32,852 nucleotides of DNA from CAZBLK01 sp964492715 (lineage in GTDB: Bacteria > Bacillota > Clostridia > Lachnospirales > WRBF01): contig CAZBLK010000027.1 of the NCBI GenBank assembly GCA_964492715.1, forward strand, positions 1-32,852, written 5' to 3'. Of the stretch, positions 7,990 through 15,653 are shown one piece after another. Made by a program: the position numbers and the translations under genes. A model generated the notes under the pieces. That model searched no databases and was not told the DNA's origin. It saw only the letters and a program-made list of their open reading frames with translations. Position 1 is the stretch's first letter. Each line of letters starts with the position of its first letter.

Positions 7990-8019
7990 ATATTATTACC
8001 TAAGCGAGTATTTTGTCAA
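7990..8019 (-). promoter_or_regulatory. Sigma-A-type promoter of the NYN-ispE-tilS-hpt-ftsH run
   Basis: On the minus strand a perfect -35 TTGACA (8019-8014) and a -10 TAATAT (7995-7990) are separated by 18 bases. The predicted start is near 7983, about 100 bases upstream of the NYN start codon. The intergenic distances downstream (38, 51, 53 and 39 bases) allow it to serve all five genes. Confidence 0.7.
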
Positions 8020-8093
8020 GGTGTTTATTAAAATTTTTATAGGATTTTTTGGTAAATTAATCATATATTTAATATTAAATAATTAGCATTACA

Positions 8094-8113
8094 GGCGGAC
8101 AAATTCGTCCGCC
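8094..8113 (-). terminator. Possible weak terminator of groESL
   Basis: GGCGGAC (8094-8100) and GTCCGCC (8107-8113) form a perfect 7-bp GC-rich stem 18 bases beyond the groEL stop. The minus-strand sequence after it is AT-rich but lacks a continuous U run, so termination may be incomplete. Confidence 0.5.
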
Positions 8114-8131
8114 CGTAAGTAAGTTAGTATA

Positions 8132-9754
8132 TTACATCATTCCGCCCATTCCGCCGCCAGCAGGCATTGGAGGTTCTGGCTCTTTAATATCAGTAACTAC
8201 AGATTCAGTTGTAAGAAGTGTAGCAGCTACAGATGTAGCGTTTTGAAGTGCGTATCTTGAAACCTTAGTTGGGTCAATAATACCAGCTTCAATCATGTCT
8301 ACGTATGTTTCTGTTACAAAGTCAAAGCCTACGCCTTTTTTGCCTTCTTTAAGCTTGTTAACAATTACAGAGCCTTCAAGCCCGGCGTTTTCAGCAATTT
8401 GGCGAATTGGAGCTTCTAGTGATTTTAAAATAATTTCTGCGCCAGTCTTTTCATCGCCTGTTAAGCTTTCAATAACCTTTTTAACGTCGTTTATTACAGA
8501 AATGTAAACGATACCGCCGCCTGTTGTAATTCCTTCTTCAACAGCAGCACGAGTAGCAGCAAGAGCGTCTTCCATGCGAAGCTTCTTTTCTTTTAACTCT
8601 GTTTCAGTTGGTGCGCCAACTTTAATTACAGCTACGCCGCCAGAAAGCTTTGCAAGCCTTTCTTGAAGCTTTTCACGGTCGAAGTCCGAAGTTGTTTCTT
8701 CGATTTGAGCACGAATTTGACCAACACGTGCGCTAATTTCTTCTTTTTCGCCGTGGCCGTCAATAATAATTGTGTTTTCCTTTTCAACTTTAACAGTTTT
8801 AGCACGGCCAAGCATTTCAATTGTTGTTTCTTTTAATTCAAGACCAACTTCTGTAGAAACTACAGTGCCGCCTGTTAAAATTGCAATGTCTTCAAGCATA
8901 GCTTTTCTTCTGTCGCCAAAGCCTGGTGCTTTTACAGCTACACAAGTGAAAGTTCCCCTAAGCTTGTTAAGAACAAGTGTTGCTAAAGCTTCGCCTTCAA
9001 CATCTTCTGCAATAATAAGAAGCTTTGTGCCTGTTTGAACGATTTGTTCAAGAACTGGCAAGATGTCTTGAATATTAGATATTTTTTTATCAGTAATAAG
9101 GATATATGGGTTGTCAAGCTGAGCAGTCATCTTTTCCATGTCTGTAGCCATGTAAGCTGAAAGGTAGCCACGGTCAAATTGCATACCTTCAACAAGCTCA
9201 AGCTCTGTATTCATTGTTTTAGATTCTTCAACAGTAATTACACCGTCGTTTGAAACCTTTTCCATAGCGTCAGCAATCATTGTGCCAACTTCTTCGTCAG
9301 CAGCAGAAATTGCAGCAACTTTAGCAATGTGGTTTTTGCCGTCTACCTTTTGGCTTCCGGCTTTAATTGCTTCTACAGCAGCGTCTGTCGCTTTTTGCAT
9401 ACCTCTGCGAAGAATAATTGGGTTTGCACCTGCTGCAATGTTTTTAAGCCCTTCTTGAATCATTGATTGAGCCAAAACAATAGCTGTAGTTGTGCCGTCG
9501 CCTGCAACATCATTTGTCTTTGTTGCAACTTCTTTAACAAGCTGTGCGCCAATGTTTTCAAATGGGTCTTCGAGTTCAATTTCTTTAGCAATTGAAACGC
9601 CGTCGTTTGTAATTAATGGAGTGCCATACTTTTTGTCAAGAACAACGTTTCTGCCTTTTGGTCCAAGCGTAATTTTTACAGCGTTTGCAAGCTGGTTTAC
9701 ACCTGCTTCAAGAGCATTTCTTGCTTCTATACCAAATTTTAATTGTTTAGCCAT
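8132..9754 (-). CDS. groEL: Chaperonin GroEL (60 kDa)
   Basis: GroEL forms the double-ring ATP-driven folding chamber that works with GroES in the cytoplasm. The 540-residue length is standard. The N-terminal nucleotide-binding blocks TLGPKGRNVVLDKK and DVAGDGTTTA, the block AAVEEGITTGGG, and the Gly/Met-rich tail ending GGMGGMM are all present. ATG (9752-9754) has an AGGAGG-type site at 9762-9767. It follows groES by 25 bases and depends on the promoter and CIRCE upstream of groES. The sequence looks fully intact. Confidence 0.99.
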   Translation of the reverse strand: MAKQLKFGIEARNALEAGVNQLANAVKITLGPKGRNVVLDKKYGTPLITNDGVSIAKEIELEDPFENIGAQLVKEVATKTNDVAGDGTTTAIVLAQSMIQEGLKNIAAGANPIILRRGMQKATDAAVEAIKAGSQKVDGKNHIAKVAAISAADEEVGTMIADAMEKVSNDGVITVEESKTMNTELELVEGMQFDRGYLSAYMATDMEKMTAQLDNPYILITDKKISNIQDILPVLEQIVQTGTKLLIIAEDVEGEALATLVLNKLRGTFTCVAVKAPGFGDRRKAMLEDIAILTGGTVVSTEVGLELKETTIEMLGRAKTVKVEKENTIIIDGHGEKEEISARVGQIRAQIEETTSDFDREKLQERLAKLSGGVAVIKVGAPTETELKEKKLRMEDALAATRAAVEEGITTGGGIVYISVINDVKKVIESLTGDEKTGAEIILKSLEAPIRQIAENAGLEGSVIVNKLKEGKKGVGFDFVTETYVDMIEAGIIDPTKVSRYALQNATSVAATLLTTESVVTDIKEPEPPMPAGGGMGGMM

Positions 9755-9779
9755 TAATTAATCCTCCTATTTAAGTTAA

Positions 9780-10064
9780 TTATTCTACAACAGCCAAAAT
9801 GTCTTGCTGTCTTACAATAATGTACTCTACGCCGTCAAGCTTAACGTCTGTTCCAGCGTATTTTGAATAAATAATTTTGTCGCCAACTTTAACTTCCATT
9901 TTAACTTCCTTGCCGTCAACCATGCCGCCTGGGCCTACAGCCAAAACTTCTGCTTCTTGTGGCTTTTCCTTTGCTTGCCCTGGAAGAACAATTCCTGACT
10001 TTGTCTTTTCTTCAGCATCAAGCTGTTTTATAACAACTCTGTCACCTAATGGCTTTAACCTCAT
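9780..10064 (-). CDS. groES: Co-chaperonin GroES (10 kDa)
   Basis: GroES is the heptameric lid of the GroEL chamber. Its 94 residues match the family. The start MRLKPLGDRVVIK, the mobile-loop region EEKTKSGIVLPGQAKEKPQ and the C-terminal VEYIIVRQQDILAVVE are diagnostic. ATG at 10062-10064 is preceded by a perfect AGGAGG (10073-10078) at 8 bases. It is the first gene of groES-groEL, with a 65-base leader and CIRCE immediately downstream of the promoter. Confidence 0.99.
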   Translation of the reverse strand: MRLKPLGDRVVIKQLDAEEKTKSGIVLPGQAKEKPQEAEVLAVGPGGMVDGKEVKMEVKVGDKIIYSKYAGTDVKLDGVEYIIVRQQDILAVVE

Positions 10065-10128
10065 TATATTTACCTCCTCAAATGTTGTGGTTCTGAATGT
10101 TATTTTTCAAAAGTTGTATTTCAACTTG

Positions 10129-10155
10129 TTAGCACTCACTATAATTGAGTGCTAA
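10129..10155. promoter_or_regulatory. CIRCE operator (HrcA binding site)
   Basis: TTAGCACTC-N9-GAGTGCTAA is an exact match to the CIRCE consensus. It lies directly downstream of the groES -10 box, so HrcA would block transcription until heat or misfolded-protein load titrates GroEL. Confidence 0.98.
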
Positions 10156-10165
10156 TTCTTTTAAT

Positions 10166-10194
10166 ATATTAGTTTATAGCAAAAATTATTGCAA
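10166..10194 (-). promoter_or_regulatory. Sigma-A promoter of groES-groEL
   Basis: The minus strand reads TTGCAA (10194-10189), a 17-base spacer and TAATAT (10171-10166). The predicted start falls at the upstream edge of CIRCE. Confidence 0.82.
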
Positions 10195-10296
10195 CCGTTT
10201 TTATAGCACAAATTCGCCCAATATCGGTGTAAACTATTGAAATACTCTCGTTTGCTTAAATTATCTCCACTTTGCTCAATTTTAAATCAACTTATA

Positions 10297-11166
10297 TTAT
10301 TTTCCTGTTCCTATACGGTTATTTCTGGCATAATGGAACAAAAATTGGTTTGCAAAACCAGCGTAATTACCAAACCTATCTTTTGCAAAACCTTGAATGT
10401 CTTTTAAACTAATGTCCTTTCCAGCAAAATAAAGCTCGCTTACAACACGCTTAACCCACACGTCAGTGGGGAAAACCTCGTACCGTCTGCACGAAAAAAG
10501 CATAATGCAGTCGGCAACCTTAGGGCCTATGCCCGAAATTGTCATTAACGTTGTTTTTAAGTCGTCTGTGCTTTTTTCATTAAAGCTGTTTAAGTCAACT
10601 TCTCCATTTGCTATTTTTTGGATAGCATCTACAATATATTTTGCCCTAAATCCTGCTTTACATTCCATAAAATCCAAATTTTGGCTGTTTTTTATTTGCT
10701 CCAATGACGGAAAAGCATGGTACTCGTTTATTTTGTCGCCAAACCGAACAGCTATGTTGTCAACAACCTTTTGTATCATTGGTATGCGGTTGTTTTGTGA
10801 TATAATAAAGGAAATTAAACATTCAAACGTTTGTTGGTTAAGGAAACGAATTCCACCGGCATAGTTTACAGCAGAGTGTAAATGCTCGTCCATTTCACTT
10901 AAAATTCCCTTAATTTCCTCATAATCACGGTTTAGGTCAAAATAGTCAACCCAAATTTCTTCAAATTCTTGAATTGTTGCAGGGTAAAACTGAACTGTAT
11001 CCTCAATTTGAGAAACCCTAATTACCTTTGAGTGTGCAATTACTATGTAGTCCAATTCCCCAACCTTTACAAAGCGAAAACACTGACCACATTCAAGAAT
11101 GTGTGCTATATTAAAGCATTTAAACCCTGAGGCGACAACCTTGTCGCCAATTTGCTCGTAATTCAA
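10297..11166 (-). CDS. ogg: 8-oxoguanine DNA glycosylase/AP lyase (OGG1-type, HhH-GPD)
   Basis: It excises oxidised purines, chiefly 8-oxoguanine, from DNA and nicks the abasic site. The 289 residues have the OGG N-terminal domain with the GQCFRF motif (27-32), the SQNNRIPMI block (123-131) and a helix-hairpin-helix GPD region ISGIGPKVADCI (210-221). The residues aligning with the OGG1 nucleophile and catalytic Asp are Lys216 and Asp235 (PTDVWVKR). This Lys separates it from AlkA-type glycosylases, which have only the Asp. The start is TTG (11164-11166) after AAGGGG at 9 bases. It is monocistronic and divergent from the DUF6062-like gene. Confidence 0.92.
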   Translation of the reverse strand: MNYEQIGDKVVASGFKCFNIAHILECGQCFRFVKVGELDYIVIAHSKVIRVSQIEDTVQFYPATIQEFEEIWVDYFDLNRDYEEIKGILSEMDEHLHSAVNYAGGIRFLNQQTFECLISFIISQNNRIPMIQKVVDNIAVRFGDKINEYHAFPSLEQIKNSQNLDFMECKAGFRAKYIVDAIQKIANGEVDLNSFNEKSTDDLKTTLMTISGIGPKVADCIMLFSCRRYEVFPTDVWVKRVVSELYFAGKDISLKDIQGFAKDRFGNYAGFANQFLFHYARNNRIGTGK

Positions 11167-11207
11167 AATAAATTTCCCCTTTTACGTACATTATGATATT
11201 ATTATTA

Positions 11208-11236
11208 ATTATTAAAAGCTTTGCACACTTTTTCAA
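11208..11236 (-). promoter_or_regulatory. Probable promoter of the OGG-type gene
   Basis: The minus strand has TTGAAA (11236-11231), 17 bases and AATAAT (11213-11208). Each box has one mismatch to consensus, and the position is about 40 bases upstream of the start codon. Confidence 0.4.
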
Positions 11237-11248
11237 AAGTGGCGTGGT

Positions 11249-11274
11249 TTGGGGCGGAGCCCCAAGGTTTTTTT
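11249..11274 (+). repeat. GC-rich hairpin with T-run in the leader of the DUF6062-like gene
   Basis: TTGGGGC (11249-11255) and GCCCCAA (11259-11265) form a perfect stem with a GGA loop, followed by GG and seven T. It looks like a terminator, but no plus-strand gene precedes it. It shares the core GGTTTGGGG...CCCCAAGG with the element before metG at 27289-27348, so I list it as a small dispersed repeat or an attenuator. Confidence 0.6.
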
Positions 11275-11336
11275 CACATGCCCTTGGTACATTTTAATCT
11301 ATCAAAATTATAGTCAACCACTTTGGAGGTACGCCC

Positions 11337-12065
11337 ATGAAAGAAACAATTTACACTATACCTGTAACCGACGGCTTTAACGAAGGCGGTGAATGTCCGT
11401 TTTGCAACATGTATAAAACGTTAGACGACGCATCTGTTGACTACATGCTTGGTCCTGCCTACATGGAGGACGACATTCGCATGAATACAGACGAAATCGG
11501 CTTTTGCAAAGAGCATTACGACAAAATGTCTAAAAAGCAAAACGTACTGGGGCTTGCCCTTATGCTTCACACCCATTTTTTAAAAGTTACTGCCGACCTT
11601 GAAAAAATTGCAAAGTCACAAAAGCCAGCTTCGCAAAAAAGCGGCTTGCCATTTATGAAAAAGAAAGCTGCTTCTGAAGGTTCGACAGTTTCCGACCATT
11701 TATATATGTTAAACGACAACTGCTATATTTGCAATAGAATTAATGGCACATTTTTTAGATATATTGACACATTTTTTTATTTGTGGAAGCAAAATGATGA
11801 AATGGGAAATAAAGTAAAAGAGGGAAACGGCTTTTGCTTTAAACATTTTGCTATGCTTTTGGAAAAGGGTAGGGAAGCTTTAAACCAGCAGGAGTATGAC
11901 AAGTTTTACGAGGTGCTGTTTACAGTGCAGCTTGAAAGCATGAAAAGGCTTTGTGGCGAATTAGATTGGTTTATAAAGAAGTTTGACTACCGCTATGCAA
12001 ACGAGCCTTGGGGGACAGCGCAGGACGCTGTGGAAAGGGCGGTTGTTAAAGCTTCTGGGAAGTGA
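11337..12065 (+). CDS. DUF6062-like protein with duplicated Cys/His motifs
   Basis: The function is unknown; the sequence resembles the DUF6062 family of Clostridia. The 242 residues have no signal peptide or membrane segment. The same pattern occurs twice: CPFC (20-23) followed by GFCKEHY (55-61), then CYIC (129-132) followed by GFCFKHF (166-172). This suggests two related halves, each able to hold a metal such as zinc or to act in thiol chemistry; that is inference. The middle (about 95-118) is Lys/Ser-rich and probably a linker. Many aromatic and charged residues suggest a helical cytoplasmic protein. ATG is preceded by GGAGG (11325-11329). The gene stands alone. Confidence 0.8.
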   Translation: MKETIYTIPVTDGFNEGGECPFCNMYKTLDDASVDYMLGPAYMEDDIRMNTDEIGFCKEHYDKMSKKQNVLGLALMLHTHFLKVTADLEKIAKSQKPASQKSGLPFMKKKAASEGSTVSDHLYMLNDNCYICNRINGTFFRYIDTFFYLWKQNDEMGNKVKEGNGFCFKHFAMLLEKGREALNQQEYDKFYEVLFTVQLESMKRLCGELDWFIKKFDYRYANEPWGTAQDAVERAVVKASGK

Positions 12066-12150
12066 GGGGCTATTGTTAAAGCTACACAATTAGCTTTATA
12101 TCTTATTAAAATCCTCATTTTTACTTCTTGTAACAACTTCTATCTCAACA

Positions 12151-12180
12151 AAAAAACCACCAAATTCAGGTGGTCTTTTT
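12151..12180. terminator. Bidirectional terminator between the DUF6062-like gene and spo0A
   Basis: ACCACC (12156-12161) and GGTGGT (12169-12174) form the stem, with an A tract on the left and CTTTTT on the right. It begins one base beyond the spo0A stop codon, so it serves spo0A directly, and it also lies downstream of the plus-strand gene. Confidence 0.88.
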
Positions 12181-12181
12181 G

Positions 12182-12982
12182 TCAGCTTGCCCTTAGCTCA
12201 AGCCTAAGCCTGTCCGCAATAAGCGCAATAAATTCGCTGTTCGTTGGCTTGCCTTTGTTGTTGCTAATTGTGTACCCAAAAAGGTTGTCAATTGCCGAAA
12301 CTTCGCCCCTGCTCCAAGCAACTTCAATTGCATGGCGAATTGCACGCTCGACACGGCTTGGGCTGGTGTTGCACTTTTTGGCTATAGAAGGGTAAAGCTC
12401 TTTTGTTATGTAGTTAAGCACGTCAATGTCTTCTACGGCAAGCATAATTGCTTCTCGCATATAGTTATAGCCCCTGATGTGTGCAGGAACGCCAATTTCA
12501 ATTAAAATGTTTGTAACACGCACTTCAAGGTCCATAGACTCTGCACGTCCAAAGGCGTTGTTTTTCTTCGACCTTACGCCGCTTGTCTGCTCTTTTAGCT
12601 GGCGAATTCTTGTTACAAGTGCTTCCATGTCAAACGGCTTTGCTATGTAATAAGACGCACCCAAGTCAAGTGCACGCCGTGTCACCTTTTCCTGTGTCAT
12701 AGCCGAAAGCATTACACAAATTGGCTTTTTTTCACTTTGCGGAAGCTTGTTAAGCTTTTCCAAAACGCCAATGCCGTCAAGACGTGGCATAATTCCGTCC
12801 AAAATGGCAATATCAGGCTTTAGCTCAAGTATTTTGTTATAAGCATCTACGCCGTCATAAGCCATGCCGATAACAGAAATGTCTTCCTGCTTTCCCAAGT
12901 AATCGCTTACAACGTCGCAGAAGTCCTTGTTATCATCAGCTAAAAATACTTTAAATTTATTTTCGCCCGTCACAGTCACCAT
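12182..12982 (-). CDS. spo0A: Sporulation master regulator Spo0A
   Basis: Spo0A is the response regulator that, when phosphorylated, starts sporulation and represses or activates genes through 0A boxes. The 266 residues start with a receiver domain: acidic pocket Asp16/Asp17 (LADDN), phosphorylation site Asp62 (IAILDGIMPRLDG), conserved Ser/Thr region at 92-96 and Lys115. The C-terminal Spo0A effector domain (about 150-266) contains CNTSPSRVERAIRHAIEVAW, the DNA-recognition region. An in-frame ATG exists 36 bases upstream, but the perfect AGGAGG at 12989-12994 sits 6 bases before ATG 12982, so I use the latter. A sigma-A promoter and two 0A-box-like sites lie upstream. The usual neighbour spoIVB is absent here. 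Confidence 0.98.
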   Translation of the reverse strand: MVTVTGENKFKVFLADDNKDFCDVVSDYLGKQEDISVIGMAYDGVDAYNKILELKPDIAILDGIMPRLDGIGVLEKLNKLPQSEKKPICVMLSAMTQEKVTRRALDLGASYYIAKPFDMEALVTRIRQLKEQTSGVRSKKNNAFGRAESMDLEVRVTNILIEIGVPAHIRGYNYMREAIMLAVEDIDVLNYITKELYPSIAKKCNTSPSRVERAIRHAIEVAWSRGEVSAIDNLFGYTISNNKGKPTNSEFIALIADRLRLELRAS

Positions 12983-13037
12983 GCTTAACCTCCTCATAAT
13001 CCGTAAAATAAATGGCATTTATTACCATTTATTTAGA

Positions 13038-13066
13038 ATTATAGTATGGCTTGGCATAATGTGCAA
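13038..13066 (-). promoter_or_regulatory. Sigma-A promoter of spo0A
   Basis: The minus strand reads TTGCAC (13066-13061), 17 bases and a perfect TATAAT (13043-13038). The start would be near 13031, about 48 bases before the start codon. Confidence 0.82.
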
Positions 13067-13085
13067 GCAAATATTACCACAAGAA

Positions 13086-13122
13086 ATCGACATTATCTGC
13101 GCTGTACAGCTATTTTGTCGAA
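13086..13122. promoter_or_regulatory. Two 0A-box-like sites upstream of the spo0A promoter
   Basis: TGTCGAA (plus strand, 13116-13122) is an exact match to the 0A-box core. TGTCGAT (minus strand, 13092-13086) is one base off. Both lie 20-60 bases upstream of the -35 box, a plausible place for Spo0A~P to control its own gene. Confidence 0.6.
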
Positions 13123-13142
13123 TTTTAAATCAATAGAATATA

Positions 13143-14384
13143 TTATGGAATTATTGAAAGAGGAATCGACATTTCCACTTTATGCTTTGATAAATTAGCT
13201 TTGTAGCAATTTTGCGATAAATAATAAATGTCGGTTGCTTTTAATTCTTTGTCTAAAAATACTTTTCCGTAGTCGTTTAAGTGTTGGCTTGTCGGCTTTA
13301 GGTTTGTTATTAAAGGAAGGCTGCTGCGCTCCTGTATCAAAGAAAGAAGCTGCTGGCTTGAACGCTTAAAGCCCAACACTCTAACATAGGCAAGCCCTTT
13401 ATGTTTATAATTGTCGAATTGGTTTTTAGTAACCCCTAAAATAATGTTTAGGGCTGCCCGGCTTAGCCTTGTGTACGTGTACCGCTTAGTTTTAACTGAA
13501 GAAATTATATCACTAATTTTGTAATGTTCACCTGCATACTTTAGAAACCTGTTTTCAAGCCCTTCCGAAATTTCTGCAATTTGTGAAAGCTTTTTTTCAC
13601 CAAGGTCAACAAGTTTATAGTGGAAAATTGAACTTAAATTATCAAGCTTTGCAATTTTGCTTTGCAAAACTTGCTCGGCTACAAGCTGGCGGCACTCCAA
13701 AGGAATTGCATTTAAAGCATGTTCTGTGTTTCCGCTGTAAATTGCTTTTCTAATAGCTGTAGCAGAAGCAATTTCTCCTTCAATTGTTTCAGAATGATAG
13801 TCGGCGGCTTCTCTTTTTATAGTAAACGGTTGTATTTTTGAATTAAGTTTATTTGAATTAAGCTTATTTAAAGCAAGCAAATATTCAATTCCAAGTACGT
13901 CATTAGGCGTACTTGCCATTTTTCCGTCAAAGACGTCACCAAAAGCATTTGCCCTTGCTGTAGGGAAAGAAACTCCGCTTACAAGCTCGCTTTTAAGCTT
14001 GCTTTTAAAAAGCTCTGTTTCATTTGAAATTGTATCAGACACAGCTTTAAGCAAGTTTATGTCTCCGCTTTCTGAGCCAAAGCACAAATAGTCTACAATT
14101 CCAGTTGTATTTAAAAGATTTATAGCACCTTCTGCAAAATATGCTGCACTTTGTGCTGCGCTAAATAAAGGCAGCTCCAAAACCAAGTCTGCACCGCAAA
14201 GCAAAGCTGTTTTTGCCCTAAAGTGCTTGTCAAAAATTGCCGGCTCTCCTCTTTGTACAAAGTTGCCGCTCATTACAACAACTGCATAGTCAGCACCTGT
14301 CACTTTTTTTGCTGCTTCAAGCTGCAACTTATGCCCATTGTGAAATGGGTTATATTCTGCAATTATGCCTACAACGGTTTTCAT
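13143..14384 (-). CDS. tmcAL: tRNA(Met) cytidine acetate ligase TmcAL
   Basis: TmcAL uses acetate and ATP to form N4-acetylcytidine at the wobble position of elongator tRNA-Met. The 413 residues open with the nucleotidyltransferase-like signature GIIAEYNPFHNGH (6-18), where HNGH is the HIGH-like ATP motif. SGNFVQRGEPAIFDK, GADLVLELP and CFGSESGDI are further hallmarks of the former DUF795/YlbM family. Length is normal. ATG at 14382-14384 follows a GAGGTG-type site at about 11 bases. It lies upstream of spo0A on the same strand with a 160-base gap and no terminator between, so read-through into spo0A is possible. Confidence 0.95.
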   Translation of the reverse strand: MKTVVGIIAEYNPFHNGHKLQLEAAKKVTGADYAVVVMSGNFVQRGEPAIFDKHFRAKTALLCGADLVLELPLFSAAQSAAYFAEGAINLLNTTGIVDYLCFGSESGDINLLKAVSDTISNETELFKSKLKSELVSGVSFPTARANAFGDVFDGKMASTPNDVLGIEYLLALNKLNSNKLNSKIQPFTIKREAADYHSETIEGEIASATAIRKAIYSGNTEHALNAIPLECRQLVAEQVLQSKIAKLDNLSSIFHYKLVDLGEKKLSQIAEISEGLENRFLKYAGEHYKISDIISSVKTKRYTYTRLSRAALNIILGVTKNQFDNYKHKGLAYVRVLGFKRSSQQLLSLIQERSSLPLITNLKPTSQHLNDYGKVFLDKELKATDIYYLSQNCYKANLSKHKVEMSIPLSIIP

Positions 14385-14519
14385 TTGTCATTAACACCTC
14401 GTAACAATCATATAACATTACATAAAGTTTTGCCATAGAAAACTTACATTAACGTGTAAAATTTTCTAAATTTGCAAAGTTTTTATATTTGCTTTTCACG
14501 TTGAAATTCAGAATAATGG

Positions 14520-14549
14520 TTGACAAGTAATGACATTTTCATATATATT
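14520..14549 (+). promoter_or_regulatory. Probable promoter of the cheR-cheA-cheW cluster
   Basis: A perfect -35 TTGACA (14520-14525) is followed after 18 bases by TATATT (14544-14549). It lies about 95 bases before cheR. Confidence 0.65.
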
Positions 14550-14595
14550 TATTGTATGTAAGTTTATAAAATTAATTAATTAAGTGAATTAGTTT

Positions 14596-14624
14596 GCTAG
14601 CATTTATGCTAGCGATAAGCTAGC
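14596..14624 (+). repeat. Triple GCTAGC motif in the cheR leader
   Basis: GCTAGCAT (14596-14603) and ATGCTAGC (14606-14613) form a perfect hairpin, and a third GCTAGC follows at 14619-14624. The third copy can compete for either arm. The ribosome site of cheR (AGGTGG, 14631-14636) is only 6 bases further on, so alternative folds could affect initiation. Confidence 0.65.
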
Positions 14625-14642
14625 AATAAAAGGTGGCGTTCT

Positions 14643-15461
14643 ATGAATGATATAACGGATAAGGAGTTTTCCTTAATAAGGGACTTTATAAAGGCAAACT
14701 TCGGTATTAGTTTAAGCGACGAAAAAAAATCTCTTATATACTCAAGATTAAGAACAGTTTTGCAAGCCAAAAATTTTGACAATTTTATGCAATACTATGA
14801 ATTTTTAATTAAAGATAAGTCTGGTGATGCAGTAGTTGAATTTATAGACAAAGTTACAACAAACCACACCTACTTTATGCGTGAGACAGACCACTTTGAC
14901 TATTTTAGAGACAACGTACTGCCTGAACTTTATGAAAAATACAAAAATCAAAAAGACCTTAGGCTTTGGTGTGCAGGTTGCTCCTCTGGGGAAGAACCTT
15001 ACACCTTACAAATGATAATTCAAGATTTTTTTAAGGACAAACAGCCCAAGTGGGACACTCAAATTTTAGCTACTGACATTTCGACAAACGTACTTGACAA
15101 GGCTGTAAGCGGCATTTACTCAAACCAAAGTATTGAATCGCTTCCTAAAAACTGGCAGACAGAATATTTTGAAAAATATGACGCCGAAAACAGCAGGGCA
15201 AAAGATAGCTTGCGTAAAGAAATTATTTTTAGAAAGTTAAACTTAATGCTTCCAAGCTTTCCTTTCAAAAAACAATTTCAAGTTATATTTTGCAGAAATG
15301 TAATGATTTACTTTGATGATGAAACAAGAAACCAACTTGTTAGTAAATATTATAATAACACAGAGCCTGGCGGGTATCTTTTTATTGGTCACTCTGAATC
15401 ACTAAACCGTTCTGGCGCACAATATAAGTATATAATGCCAGCCGTGTATCAAAAAATTTGA
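14643..15461 (+). CDS. cheR: Chemotaxis protein methyltransferase CheR
   Basis: CheR transfers methyl groups from S-adenosylmethionine to glutamates of chemoreceptors, setting adaptation. The 272-residue length is typical. The N-terminal helical domain precedes TNHTYFMRE (73-81), the SAM-binding block LRLWCAGCSSGEEPYTL (106-122) and the late motif VIFCRNVMIYFDDETR. The C-terminus carries GGYLFIGHSESL. The ATG start is supported by AGGTGG at about 6 bases. It is the first gene of cheR-cheA-cheW. No CheB methylesterase or receptor gene lies in the window. Confidence 0.97.
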   Translation: MNDITDKEFSLIRDFIKANFGISLSDEKKSLIYSRLRTVLQAKNFDNFMQYYEFLIKDKSGDAVVEFIDKVTTNHTYFMRETDHFDYFRDNVLPELYEKYKNQKDLRLWCAGCSSGEEPYTLQMIIQDFFKDKQPKWDTQILATDISTNVLDKAVSGIYSNQSIESLPKNWQTEYFEKYDAENSRAKDSLRKEIIFRKLNLMLPSFPFKKQFQVIFCRNVMIYFDDETRNQLVSKYYNNTEPGGYLFIGHSESLNRSGAQYKYIMPAVYQKI

Positions 15462-15535
15462 TGCACGCAAACAAATTATGTTCAAAACGGTTAATATTTT
15501 CAATTCTTAACTAATGCAGTATAACTTATATTTAT

Positions 15536-15568
15536 CCGAACTTAAAAGCCTTTACAAAGGTGGTTCGG
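15536..15568 (+). promoter_or_regulatory. Nested hairpin in the cheR-cheA gap
   Basis: CCGAAC (15536-15541) pairs with GTTCGG (15563-15568), and inside it CCTTT (15549-15553) pairs with AAAGG (15556-15560). There is no U run, so it is not an obvious terminator. It sits in a 192-base gap and could be a leader fold or RNA-processing site. Confidence 0.4.
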
Positions 15569-15653
15569 TGATTTAAGTTTACAGTTTTACCATTTAATTT
15601 TTTTATGACGTTTATATAGATTTTAAAATTTATTGAAAAGGTGATGATAGACT

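Noticed and set aside
12983..13018. Upstream in-frame ATG for spo0A
   Set aside because: It would place the AGGAGG ribosome site inside the coding region and add 12 residues not expected before the receiver domain.
14611..14618. Sigma-D (flagellar) -10-like GCGATAA before cheR
   Set aside because: No TAAA-type -35 at the required distance, and it lies within the GCTAGC hairpin array; the sigma-A pair upstream fits better.
15462..15653. Cyclic di-GMP riboswitch in the cheR-cheA gap
   Set aside because: The conserved GEMM core bases and tetraloop-receptor arrangement are not present.
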